Source: Streptomyces hundungensis
GTDB taxonomy: Bacteria > Actinomycetota > Actinomycetes > Streptomycetales > Streptomycetaceae
Assembly (NCBI RefSeq): GCF_003627815.1
Contig: NZ_CP032698.1
Location: 5,208,001 to 5,272,000 of the forward strand
Direction: 5' to 3'
Length of the DNA: 64,000 nucleotides
The position numbers and the translations under genes are program-made. The notes under the pieces are model-generated. The model was not told the DNA's origin. It searched no databases and saw only the letters and a program-made list of their open reading frames with translations. This document shows, piece by piece, positions 48,939 through 57,352 of the stretch (its first letter is position 1; each line of letters starts with the position of its first letter).

Positions 48939-49084
48939 GGTCATGTGACGAGTTCGCGCATTCAGCTCGTCCGCCGGTTGTTCATTTTCCCCGCATCAGG
49001 AGTTCCTGATGCGGGTACCGGTGTTTTCCCGGCGGCCGCCCCGAACTGGCTGTTGGTGACGGTCATATGGTGGCTGGTCATGTG
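48939..49084. promoter_or_regulatory. repeated GGTCATRTG motifs and an 11-bp hairpin before the 49.1-kb operon
   Basis: The 231-base gap between the MBL gene and the first P-loop gene has GGTCATGTG at 48939-48947, GGTCATATG at 49061-49069 and GGTCATGTG at 49076-49084; the last two are 15 bases apart and about 50 bases before the gene start. A perfect hairpin CCCGCATCAGG-agtt-CCTGATGCGGG (48990-49015) lies between and may end the XRE-MBL transcript. The motifs are candidate operators for the long downstream operon. Confidence 0.5.
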
Positions 49085-49131
49085 GTCACCGCAGTCTGGG
49101 AACAGGTGCGTGCGACTGCAACGATCATCTC

Positions 49132-49776
49132 GTGAGTTCAAAGATCGCAATCACCGGCGCTTACGGATCGGGCAAGACGGCCCTGTCCCTCGCGCTTTCC
49201 CACCTGACCGGAATTCCCCGCACGCAGGGCACTCCCATGCGTGAACCGATCGGCGGCGAAGGCCACTCCGTCCACAACTGGACCGACGGCGAAGTCCTCC
49301 AGCTGACCGTCAACCGCTACGCGGAGCGGCTGCTCGGCGAACAGGCCTGCGCCACCGGATTCATCTCCGACGGCTCGGTCCTGCACGAGTGGGTCTACGC
49401 CAAGCTCCGCCTGGTCGTCGGCTCCTACCCCGGCACCGCCCAGGACCTGCGCCGGCGCTACCGCAACGAGGTGACCCGCGCCTACGAGGACGTGGCCGAC
49501 CACATCGGGCGCCTGGCCGCACGCCACGCCAAGCGGACCTACCAGCACTTCGTGCACCTGCCGATCGAGTTCGGCCTGGCCGAGGACAACCCGCCCGTCA
49601 ACGAGGCGTTCCGGAGTCTGTCCGACGAACTCATGCTGCCCGCCCTGCACGAAAGCGGAATTCCCGTGCACACGGTGACGGGCCCACTGGCCGAGCGGCT
49701 TGAGAAGGTCGTCGCCCTCACCGGTCTCACGCCCGTGATGGACACCGAAGAAGCCATCCGCGCCGCGCACAGCTGA
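49132..49776 (+). CDS. P-loop kinase-like ATPase 1
   Basis: A 214-residue protein from GTG at 49132 (VSSKIAITGAYGSGKTAL). The Walker A loop GAYGSGKT is at residues 9-16; FISDGSVLHEWVY near residue 80 is shared with the next gene. The layout is that of small AAA_28/NadR-like nucleotide or metabolite kinases rather than AAA+ motors. It lacks 15 or so N-terminal and 40 C-terminal residues present in its neighbour. It opens the plus-strand signalling operon. The phosphate acceptor is unknown. Confidence 0.7.
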   Translation: MSSKIAITGAYGSGKTALSLALSHLTGIPRTQGTPMREPIGGEGHSVHNWTDGEVLQLTVNRYAERLLGEQACATGFISDGSVLHEWVYAKLRLVVGSYPGTAQDLRRRYRNEVTRAYEDVADHIGRLAARHAKRTYQHFVHLPIEFGLAEDNPPVNEAFRSLSDELMLPALHESGIPVHTVTGPLAERLEKVVALTGLTPVMDTEEAIRAAHS

Positions 49777-49815
49777 CTGCCCCCGAACTTCCCCCTAGAC
49801 GAGGCGAGACCGACC

Positions 49816-50607
49816 ATGCTGGAAACTCCGAAGTTCAGCGACAACCCGAATCTCAAGCTGGCGATATCCGGAACGTATTCGACCGGAAAGTCCACGACCA
49901 CCGAGGCCCTGTCGATCGCCACCGGCATTCCCCGCACCCACGCCAAGACCTCGCGCGAGCTCCTCGTCGACCTGGTCCCCGGCAAGACGGTGATGGAGCT
50001 CAACGCCATGGAGCTGGTCAAGCTCGGGCTGCGGCGCTTCGAGGAACGCGTCGCCAACGAGTCCGGTACCGGCGCCTTCATCTCCGACGGCGGTGTCTTC
50101 CACGAGTGGGTCTACTTCGAAGCCCGTATGCAGGTGGGCATCAACCCCGGCGCCACCTGGTGGTTCAAGGCCATCAAGCAGGTCATGGGGCTGCCGGTCA
50201 AGCACTTCTACCAGCGCTACACCGACACCCTCGGCGACATCACCCGTGACCGCGCCAAGCGCACCTACGACGCCTATGTGCACCTGCCCGTCGAGTTCGA
50301 CATGGAGCCCGACGGCCACCGTCCCGTCTCGGAGAAGTTCCGCCGCCTCTCCGACGACCTGCTCATCAAGGCCCTCGCCGACATGGGAATCCCGTACCAC
50401 GTCGTCGGCGGACCGGTCCCCGAGCGCATCGAGAAGATCGTCGAACTCTTCGACCTGCCCGTGGTGGTTCCCATCGACGAGGCGATCGAGGAGGCCAAGC
50501 GGCGCGTGACCGCCGACATCGAGGACCTGAAGGCCGACGCCCGGTTCCACGAGGCCCAGCGGCAGAAGTCCCTGGGCCGACGGATCGGTTACGCCCTGCG
50601 CTACTGA
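49816..50607 (+). CDS. P-loop kinase-like ATPase 2
   Basis: A 263-residue paralogue of the preceding gene. Walker A is SGTYSTGKSTTTEAL (residues about 20-32), followed by ATGIPRTHAKTSREL; FISDGGVFHEWVYFEARM and RAKRTYDAYVHLPVEFDM are clearly shared. The C-terminal 40 residues are charged and helical. A ribosome site GAGGCGAGA precedes the ATG. In a pathway with a HAD phosphatase, a kinase that prepares a phosphorylated sugar or triose acceptor would make sense (inference only). Confidence 0.7.
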   Translation: MLETPKFSDNPNLKLAISGTYSTGKSTTTEALSIATGIPRTHAKTSRELLVDLVPGKTVMELNAMELVKLGLRRFEERVANESGTGAFISDGGVFHEWVYFEARMQVGINPGATWWFKAIKQVMGLPVKHFYQRYTDTLGDITRDRAKRTYDAYVHLPVEFDMEPDGHRPVSEKFRRLSDDLLIKALADMGIPYHVVGGPVPERIEKIVELFDLPVVVPIDEAIEEAKRRVTADIEDLKADARFHEAQRQKSLGRRIGYALRY

Positions 50608-50658
50608 CCCCCGCACACCTCCGAGCCCGCCCACCCCACCGCAGTAAGGAACACCGGC

Positions 50659-52113
50659 GTGTCCACCCTCAGCGTGCCCACCAAGCCGCGCCGACTGGGA
50701 GCCGTACTGGCCCTGTTGGCCTTCGCCCAGATGATCATCGCGATCGACTACAACATCGTCTTCGTGTCCCTGCCGGAGATCGGCAGCGACCTGGGCTTCT
50801 CGGCCCAGAACCTCCAGTGGATCGTGTCGGCGTACGCCGTGGCGTTCGGCGGCTTCCTCCTGCTCGGCGGGCGGGCCACCGACCTCTTCGGCCGCAAGAA
50901 CATGTTCGTCCTCGGCCTGTTCCTGTACGCCGCGTCCTCGCTGGCCGGCGGTCTCGCCACCGAGCCCTGGCTGCTCATCGCGGCCCGCGCCGTGCAGGGC
51001 CTCGGCGGCGCCTTCCTCGCCCCGGCCACGCTCTCCCTGGTCACGACCCTGTTCGCCGAAGGCGCCGAGCGCAACCGGGCGTTGGCGATCTGGGGCGGCG
51101 CCGGTGGCTCCGGCATGGTGCTCGGCTCGATCCTCGGCGGCCTGCTGACCGAGACCTTCGGCTGGTCCTCGGTGTTCTACGTCAACGTCCTGCTGGCCGG
51201 TGCCGCGACCGTCGCCGCCCTGTTCCTGCTGCCCAAGACGTCCTCCTCGCGCAACGGCTCCTTCGACCTGCCGGGCGCCCTCAGCGCCACCGTGGCCGCC
51301 ACCCTGCTGGTGTTCGCCCTGGTCCAGGGGCCGGCCTCCGGCTGGGGTTCCCCGCTGATCGTCACGTCCCTGCTGGTCTCCGCCGCGCTGTTCGCGACCT
51401 TCCTCGCCGTGGAGTCCAAGACCCGCTCCCCGCTGGTCCCGCTACGCCTTTTCGCCAACCGCAACCTGTCCACCGGCAGCGTCATCACCTTCCTGTTCAT
51501 GGCCACCTTCGGCGCCCTGGCCTACTTCCTCACCCAGTTCTGGCAGGTCGTACAGGGCTACAGCGCCTGGGCCACCGGCTTCGCCTTCGTCGTGCCGTCC
51601 GGCTGCGTCCTGATCGGCACCGTCATCGGCGGCAAGGCCGCGACCCGGCTCGGCGTCCGCACGACGCTGCTCGTCGCCCTCGCCATGGGTGTCGTCGGCA
51701 CCGTCGCACTCGCCCTGTCCCTCTCCCAGCACGCCTCGTACGCCGTGCTCGCCCCCTCGCTCGTCCTGCTCTCGCTGGGCCAGGGCATGGTCTTCACCAC
51801 GATGTTCGCCGCGACCTCCACGGGTGTGCCGGCCGAGGACCAGGGCATCGGCTCGGGCATCGCCACCACCGGTCAGCAGATCGGCGGCGCCGTCGGCCTC
51901 GCCGTGCTCATCGCCCTCACCTCCGGCAAGACCGGCGAGCACGCCCCCGACCCCGCCGACCTGACCGACGGGATCCGCCTCGCCACCTGGGGCATCGCGG
52001 CGGGCATCGCCGTGACCGTCCTGGCCGTGCTGAACCTGAAGAAGCCCGCCGCCCCGGTCGACCCGGCCACCCCCGCGGTCCAGACGCCCGAGCGCGACCT
52101 CGAACGCGTCTGA
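50659..52113 (+). CDS. MFS drug/metabolite exporter, DHA2 (14-helix) type
   Basis: A 484-residue transporter from GTG at 50659 after TAAGGA. The first helix ends MIIAIDYNIVFVSLPEIGSD, the DHA2 motif D1 position. Motif A is LLGGRATDLFGRKNMFVLG and motif C is in GGAGGSGMVLGSILGGLL. About fourteen helices are visible. Sitting directly upstream of the AvrD-like gene, it probably exports the signal or metabolite made by the operon. Confidence 0.9.
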   Translation: MSTLSVPTKPRRLGAVLALLAFAQMIIAIDYNIVFVSLPEIGSDLGFSAQNLQWIVSAYAVAFGGFLLLGGRATDLFGRKNMFVLGLFLYAASSLAGGLATEPWLLIAARAVQGLGGAFLAPATLSLVTTLFAEGAERNRALAIWGGAGGSGMVLGSILGGLLTETFGWSSVFYVNVLLAGAATVAALFLLPKTSSSRNGSFDLPGALSATVAATLLVFALVQGPASGWGSPLIVTSLLVSAALFATFLAVESKTRSPLVPLRLFANRNLSTGSVITFLFMATFGALAYFLTQFWQVVQGYSAWATGFAFVVPSGCVLIGTVIGGKAATRLGVRTTLLVALAMGVVGTVALALSLSQHASYAVLAPSLVLLSLGQGMVFTTMFAATSTGVPAEDQGIGSGIATTGQQIGGAVGLAVLIALTSGKTGEHAPDPADLTDGIRLATWGIAAGIAVTVLAVLNLKKPAAPVDPATPAVQTPERDLERV

Positions 52114-52244
52114 GACCCGCCCCCTGACGCGGCGGCGCCCCGTCATCCCCCGCCTCGGGCGCCGCCGCCCCCACCCCTCCCGCGTCACCCCACCCCCACG
52201 CACCACCACCCGTACACACCGGATCGTCTCGGAGGAACACGCGC

Positions 52245-53252
52245 ATGACCGCCACCGCCGTCCTTCCCCACGTCCTGAGCCTCGCCTCGGCCGACGAATT
52301 CCTCGGCGATCGCAAGAACCGCTTCTTCGGTGAGGGCTTCAAACGGGTCACCCACGTCCTGACCGACATCACCGTCAGACCGACGGCGCTGGGGATCCCC
52401 GGACGCATCGACGCCACCGCGGGCGTCCGCATCCCGGGCACCTGGTCCCGCAAGGGCGAATCCCACCAGCGCCCCCACCTGTCGACCATCGACGCGATGG
52501 CCTTCGCCGCCCAGCTCACCGGCCTCTACCTGGCCCACACCCGAGGCCTCGGCCGCCAGGACTCCTTCGTCGTACGGTCGTTGAGCATCAAGGCCGGCTC
52601 CGCGCCCGACGAGGACGGCCTTGACCGCTTCCCCGCCCACGCCCAGCACATCGCCACCGGCCCCGCCGACCGCCCCGGACACCAGCTCACCGTCACCGAC
52701 TGCCGCATCGGCTCGCTGACCGTCCGCGTGGAGGCCGAACACACCGACTCGGCCGTCCAGGCCGGATCCGACGGCACCTACGGCGTCCCGGAGTTCCTGC
52801 CCGGCCCCTGGAACGACGCCCCGTTCGGCGCCTCGCACCACGGACGCCACCAACTGCTGCGCGACATCCGCGCCGACGGCGTGGCCCACACCGCCAGCGC
52901 CCGCCTCGACATCACCACCGACATCGAGGGCACCCGGCCGGCCGCCCAACCGCCCACCATGATCGACCTGTTCACCGCCTGCCTCCAGCTCGGACAGATC
53001 CTGCTCTACCGGCTCGACGGCGTCGACCGCGCCACCTCCAACACGCTGTGGATGCGCCGCACCACCATCTCCCCGGTGCCCGCGCACGCGGCCGACGACG
53101 GCCGTCTGCGGGTCGAGCTGGCGAAGCCGACCGAACTCCCCACCGACGACGGCGTCTGGCGCGCCGCCAAGATCACGGCCGGATATGCGGGCATGGCGCT
53201 GACCTGCCACGTGGCCCACCGACTGCCCGCCCTCGCCGCCCCCGCCTCCTGA
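52245..53252 (+). CDS. AvrD-like (syringolide synthase-type) protein
   Basis: A 335-residue protein; the ATG at 52245 follows CGGAGGAAC. Residues 13-36 (SADEFLGDRKNRFFGEGFKR) and WSRKGESHQRPHLSTIDAMA resemble the Pseudomonas AvrD family, which directs syringolide formation from a beta-ketoacyl chain and a C5 sugar. AvrD and AfsA chemistry are related: a beta-ketoacyl donor is joined to a small polyol phosphate. FabH and ACP genes follow at once, so donor supply is built in. Recognition is from motif memory; an AfsA-like hotdog protein is the alternative. Confidence 0.7.
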   Translation: MTATAVLPHVLSLASADEFLGDRKNRFFGEGFKRVTHVLTDITVRPTALGIPGRIDATAGVRIPGTWSRKGESHQRPHLSTIDAMAFAAQLTGLYLAHTRGLGRQDSFVVRSLSIKAGSAPDEDGLDRFPAHAQHIATGPADRPGHQLTVTDCRIGSLTVRVEAEHTDSAVQAGSDGTYGVPEFLPGPWNDAPFGASHHGRHQLLRDIRADGVAHTASARLDITTDIEGTRPAAQPPTMIDLFTACLQLGQILLYRLDGVDRATSNTLWMRRTTISPVPAHAADDGRLRVELAKPTELPTDDGVWRAAKITAGYAGMALTCHVAHRLPALAAPAS

Positions 53253-53265
53253 AGGAGACACCGCC

Positions 53266-54279
53266 ATGGCACGCACCGCTGTCCTGGCCGGCCTCGGCGG
53301 CTATCTGCCGCCGCGCCGGGTCACCAACGAAGAGCTGTCCGAGCGCTTCGACACCTCCGACGAGTGGATCACCACCCGGACGGGGATCCGCAGCCGCCGC
53401 TGGGCCGACACCGGCATCTCCACCGGTGACCTGGCCGTCGAGGCCGGTCACCGCGCGCTGAAGTCCGCGGGACTGGCACCGGAGCCGGGCGTGGTGGACA
53501 TGGTCGTACTGGCGACCACCACCCCCGACCAGCCCTGTCCGGCGACCGCCCCCGACGTCGCCGCCCGGCTCCACCTCGGCCCCGTCGCCGCCTTCGACAT
53601 CTCCGCGGTCTGCACCGGGTTCGTCTACGCGCTCGCCGTCGCCTCCGCCCAGATCAGCGCCGGGCACGCCGACCGGGTCCTGGTCATCGGCGCCGAGACG
53701 TACTCGACGATCCTCAACCCCGCCGACCGCACCACCTCCGTCATCTTCGGCGACGGCGCGGGCGCCGTGGTCCTGACGGCCGGCGAGGACGACCAGCCGG
53801 GCGCGCTCCTGGGCGTGCACCTCGGTTCGGACGGCGCCCACAAGGACCTCATCTGCATCCCCGGCGGCGGCTCACGCCAGCGCGCCACCCACGGCGAGCC
53901 GGACCCCGCCGAGCAGTACTTCACGATGCAGGGCAAGAAGGTGTTCGCCGCCGCCGTCAACCACATGCGGCAGTCCACCGTCAGCGTCCTGGACGCCGTC
54001 GGCTGGACCACCGACCAGATCGACCTGCTGGTGGGCCACCAGGCCAACGCCCGCATCCTCAAGTCCCTGGCCAGACAGCTGGATCTGCCCGAGGACCGCG
54101 CCTTCATCAACATCGACCAGGTCGGCAACACCTCCGCCGCCTCGATCCCCCTCGCGCTCGCCGACGCCTGCGCGGCCGGCCTGCTCGCACCGGGCGACCG
54201 CGTGCTGCTCACCGCCTTCGGCGGCGGACTGACCTGGGGCTCGGCCGCGCTCACCTGGCCCGGCCCCACCCCCGCCTGA
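53266..54279 (+). CDS. 3-oxoacyl-ACP synthase III (FabH-type)
   Basis: A 337-residue condensing enzyme with AAGGAG before the ATG. The full triad is present: Cys in AFDISAVCTGFVYALA, His in LLVGHQANARIL, Asn in VGNTSAASIPLALAD. The N-terminal SDEWITTRTGIRSRRWAD is typical. It would condense an acyl-CoA with malonyl-ACP to give a beta-ketoacyl-ACP. The gene is 13 bases after the AvrD-like gene and 43 before an ACP gene, so the chain is probably handed to the AvrD-like enzyme. Confidence 0.94.
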   Translation: MARTAVLAGLGGYLPPRRVTNEELSERFDTSDEWITTRTGIRSRRWADTGISTGDLAVEAGHRALKSAGLAPEPGVVDMVVLATTTPDQPCPATAPDVAARLHLGPVAAFDISAVCTGFVYALAVASAQISAGHADRVLVIGAETYSTILNPADRTTSVIFGDGAGAVVLTAGEDDQPGALLGVHLGSDGAHKDLICIPGGGSRQRATHGEPDPAEQYFTMQGKKVFAAAVNHMRQSTVSVLDAVGWTTDQIDLLVGHQANARILKSLARQLDLPEDRAFINIDQVGNTSAASIPLALADACAAGLLAPGDRVLLTAFGGGLTWGSAALTWPGPTPA

Positions 54280-54322
54280 CCTCCCCGCACTTCCTCCGAC
54301 CTTCACGACCAAGGAGTACGTC

Positions 54323-54574
54323 ATGTCCAAGACCCTCACCGTCCCGCTCAGCGACCAGATCCTCGACCTGCTCGTCAGCGAGTTCGACGCACCCGCCGGC
54401 ACCACCGTCGACACCGAGTTCAAGCTCCTGGGCTTCGACTCGCTGATCCTCGTCGAGCTCGCCGTCGCGCTCAGCTCGCTGCTCGGCGCCGAAGTCACCG
54501 ACGACGAGCTCCAGGAGGCCGGCACCGTCACCAAGACGGTCGCCCACCTCGCCGCGCGCGGCATCCACGGCTGA
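54323..54574 (+). CDS. acyl carrier protein
   Basis: An 83-residue carrier protein. The phosphopantetheine attachment site is Ser40 in LLGFDSLILVELAVALS. An AAGGAG ribosome site precedes the ATG. It is separate from the housekeeping fab cluster and coupled with its own FabH, so it likely carries the dedicated beta-ketoacyl chain for this operon. Confidence 0.93.
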   Translation: MSKTLTVPLSDQILDLLVSEFDAPAGTTVDTEFKLLGFDSLILVELAVALSSLLGAEVTDDELQEAGTVTKTVAHLAARGIHG

Positions 54575-54657
54575 CGCGGCCCGGGCAACGGGGCGGCCGC
54601 ATCCCCCCGCCCGCCCCGCCCGCATCCCCCCACACCCCCACCCAGGACAGCACTGAC

Positions 54658-55380
54658 ATGAGCCGCACCCGGATCGCGTTCTTCGACGTCGACGGCACCC
54701 TGACCAACGCCACCAGCCTGTTCCGCTTCCTGCGCCACTACCTGGCCGCCCAGGGCCACGGCGAGGACACCTATCTGCAACGCCGGCGCCACATCATGGA
54801 GCTGGCCGCCCGCGGCGTACCGCGCGAAGAGACCAACCGGGCCTACTTCGCCAACTTCGCCGGCGCCGAGGCCGACCGGGTCGCGGCCCTGGGCGAGCGG
54901 TGGCTGGCCGCCGAACTCGACCAGCAGGGCTTCTTCAACGCGCATGTGGTGGGGGCCCTGCACCGGCACCGGGAGGCCGGCGACCGCGTCGTCCTGGTCT
55001 CCGGGTCCTTCCCCGCCTGCCTCGACCCGATCGCCGCCCACCTCGGCGCCGATGCCGTGCGATGCTCCAACCCCCGTATCAGCGAAGGCCGTTACACCGG
55101 CGAGCTCGTCGGGCCCGCGATGATCGGCGCGGCCAAGGCGGAGGCCGTACAGCAGGCGTGCGCCTTCTACGGCATCCCCGCCGAGCGGTGTGTCTCCTAC
55201 GGGGACCACCTCTCCGACCTGCCGATGCTGGAGGAGACCGGCGACGGTGTCCTCATCGGCGAGGACCCCGCCCTGGACGCCGTGCGCCGTGCGCACTGGA
55301 GCCACCTGCCCGCCCAGCCCGCGCCCCCGCCCCTCGACCTGTTCCCGGCGGTGGCCGCGACCGGGAGGAAGGCGTCATGA
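54658..55380 (+). CDS. HAD-IB (SerB-like) phosphatase
   Basis: A 240-residue HAD phosphatase with all motifs: IAFFDVDGTLTN, VLVSGSF, Lys in GAAKAEAVQQ and SYGDHLSDLPMLE. In butyrolactone and methylenomycin-furan pathways a phosphatase removes the phosphate left from the DHAP-derived unit; this gene is well placed for such a step after AvrD-like condensation (inference). Its stop overlaps the MarR start by ATGA. Confidence 0.9.
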   Translation: MSRTRIAFFDVDGTLTNATSLFRFLRHYLAAQGHGEDTYLQRRRHIMELAARGVPREETNRAYFANFAGAEADRVAALGERWLAAELDQQGFFNAHVVGALHRHREAGDRVVLVSGSFPACLDPIAAHLGADAVRCSNPRISEGRYTGELVGPAMIGAAKAEAVQQACAFYGIPAERCVSYGDHLSDLPMLEETGDGVLIGEDPALDAVRRAHWSHLPAQPAPPPLDLFPAVAATGRKAS

Positions 55381-55820
55381 GCGTCGCGGCCCCGCACCGC
55401 CAGGCCACCTCCGGCGAGCTGGCGTGGTGGCACGCCCTGCAAAGGATCCGCACCCGGGTGGCCCGCGAGATCGCCCGCGCGCTGGACCGCCAGGGCCTGT
55501 CCCTGTCCGCCTATCTCGCACTTGAACAACTCGCCGCCGCGTCAAGGGAGTTGGGCATGACCGAACTGGCCGGCCGGGTCGGTCTGAGCCCCTCGTCCAC
55601 CTCCCGGCTGATGGAGCGCCTCGCCCGGGACGGGCTGGTGGCCCGGCGGGAGGGCACCGACGACCGGCGCAGCGTCCACGGCCACGTCACCGACAAGGGC
55701 CGTGCGCTGTACGCCGAGGCGCGCCCCGGCTATCGGGCGGCCCTGGCCCGCGCGATCGACACATCACTTCCGGACGGGGCGTTCTCACCGCGCCCGGCCG
55801 ACCACCACGAGGAGAGCTGA
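55377..55820 (+). CDS. MarR-family transcriptional regulator
   Basis: A 147-residue regulator (MSVAAPHRQATSGEL). The winged helix holds MTELAGRVGLSPSSTSRLMERLARDGLV and the wing ARREGTDDRRSVHGHVTDKG. MarR proteins often sense small phenolic or lipid ligands and repress adjacent genes. It is coupled with the HAD gene by ATGA and lies 3 bases before the reductase gene, so it probably regulates this operon from within. Confidence 0.92.
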   Translation: MSVAAPHRQATSGELAWWHALQRIRTRVAREIARALDRQGLSLSAYLALEQLAAASRELGMTELAGRVGLSPSSTSRLMERLARDGLVARREGTDDRRSVHGHVTDKGRALYAEARPGYRAALARAIDTSLPDGAFSPRPADHHEES

Positions 55821-55823
55821 GCC

Positions 55824-56771
55824 ATGCGAGCCGTCGCCGTCACCCGCTACGGTGCCCCCGAGGTACTCGACGTGGTGGAGCTACCGGTCCCCACACCCGG
55901 ACCGGGCTGCCTGCGCATCAAGACGTACGCCGCCGCCGTCAACCCCGCCGACGTGATGCTGCGCCTGGGCCAACTGGACCCCTATCTCGGGGCACTTGAG
56001 GGCCCGTACGTGCCGGGGATGGAGGTCTCGGGCCTGGTCGACGAGGCTCCGGCGGAGAGCGGATTCACCCGGGGCGACCCGGTCATGGCGTTCGTCGACC
56101 CCTTCACCCCCCACGGCGGGGCGCAGGCGGAGTACGTCGTGGTGCCCCTGGCGCACGTGGTCGCCGTCCCGGACGGGCTCGATCTGGTGGCGGCGGCCGG
56201 TCTGCCCATGAACGCGCTCACCGCGCACCAGTGCCTGGCACTGCTCGACCTGCCGGCCGGCGCCACGCTCGCCGTGACCGGCGCCACCGGCGCCCTGGGC
56301 GGATTCACCGCCCAACTCGCCCACCACCGCGGCCTCACGGTGATCGCCGCCGGCGACGACGCCGACCACGACCTGCTCAGGGCGCTCGGCGTGGACGTGG
56401 TGGTGCCCCGCTCCGGCGGAATCGAGGCCTACCGCCGCGCCGTCCCCGGCGGCGTCGACGCCCTCGTGGATGCCGCGGTCCTGGGCGGGGCGGCGCTGGG
56501 CGCGGTGCGGGACGGCGGGCAGATGGTGCGGTGCCGCCCCGCGGAGCCCGCCACCGAACGGGACATCACCGTCCACACCGCCTCCGTCCTGGAGTACGGA
56601 CCCAGGCGGGAGGCGCTCGGCGAACTGGCCGCGCTGGCCGGCGCCGGCCATCTGACACCGCGCACCGCGGCCGTCCTCGACCCCGCCGACGCCTGGCGGG
56701 CCCACCGGGACCTGGAGAAGGGCGGCCTGCGCGGCCGTCAGCTGATCACCTTCACCACCGACGGGAAGTGA
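55824..56771 (+). CDS. MDR-family oxidoreductase (quinone reductase-like)
   Basis: A 315-residue zinc-free medium-chain reductase (MRAVAVTRYGAPEVLDVVELP). AVNPADVMLRLG, PGMEVSGLVDE, the nucleotide fold VTGATGALGGFTAQLAHHRG and a C-terminal GHLTPRTAAVLDPADAWRAH are typical of NADPH quinone/enone reductases. In butenolide-type pathways a reductase saturates a ring double bond, a role this gene could fill (inference). It is 3 bases after MarR and 4 before the next gene. Confidence 0.9.
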   Translation: MRAVAVTRYGAPEVLDVVELPVPTPGPGCLRIKTYAAAVNPADVMLRLGQLDPYLGALEGPYVPGMEVSGLVDEAPAESGFTRGDPVMAFVDPFTPHGGAQAEYVVVPLAHVVAVPDGLDLVAAAGLPMNALTAHQCLALLDLPAGATLAVTGATGALGGFTAQLAHHRGLTVIAAGDDADHDLLRALGVDVVVPRSGGIEAYRRAVPGGVDALVDAAVLGGAALGAVRDGGQMVRCRPAEPATERDITVHTASVLEYGPRREALGELAALAGAGHLTPRTAAVLDPADAWRAHRDLEKGGLRGRQLITFTTDGK

Positions 56772-56775
56772 CCCC

Positions 56776-57330
56776 ATGGTCAAGCAGACCACGACCCTGC
56801 GCGCGGCCGGAGCCCTCGTCGTCTTCGAGGGGGCGCCCCGCGTGCGGTGGAGCTGGAAGTCGGCCGCCTGCTGGACTCCCGTCGGCCTGTGGCCGGAACC
56901 CGGCGACCGCGCCGAGGTGAGGGAGCGACTGCGGGACGGCGAGCCGGTGTTGATCGTGTTCGCGGAGCGGGAGGGCGGCGTCCCCGTCACCCGGGAGGAG
57001 CTCTCCGGGGCGCCGGACGCGATACGGCGCCTGGCGCGCATGGACGATGCCGAGGACCTCGGCGAACTGCTGGTTCCCCCGCTGGACTGGCTCCCGCAGG
57101 ACATGCGCCGGCGCGGGCTGCGCTTCTTCGAGCAGAGCAGCGCGGAGATCGCCAGGACGCCCCGGGCGATCCGGGGCCCGATGCTCCTGGAGCCGGCCCC
57201 GAAGGACCAACGCCAACTGCGTTTCGCGCGGGCCACCGGCCCCTCGGGGTGCCTCGAACGCGATCTGCCCGCGCTGGTCGAGCACGCCTTCGCGCACCAT
57301 CGGGCGGCCGTCGGGCAGCACGCGGCCTGA
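56776..57330 (+). CDS. hypothetical protein, last gene of the AvrD operon
   Basis: A 184-residue soluble protein that I do not recognise. It has a Trp-rich N-terminal strand (PRVRWSWKSAACWTPVGLW), an acidic middle (MDDAEDLGELLVPPLDWLPQ) and a helical C-terminus. No signal peptide, membrane helix or known catalytic motif is visible. It begins 4 bases after the reductase stop, so it is cotranslated with the operon, and ends 22 bases from the converging IS701-like gene. Confidence 0.75.
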   Translation: MVKQTTTLRAAGALVVFEGAPRVRWSWKSAACWTPVGLWPEPGDRAEVRERLRDGEPVLIVFAEREGGVPVTREELSGAPDAIRRLARMDDAEDLGELLVPPLDWLPQDMRRRGLRFFEQSSAEIARTPRAIRGPMLLEPAPKDQRQLRFARATGPSGCLERDLPALVEHAFAHHRAAVGQHAA

Positions 57331-57352
57331 ACGGTGCCGGGCCGCGTCGGTC

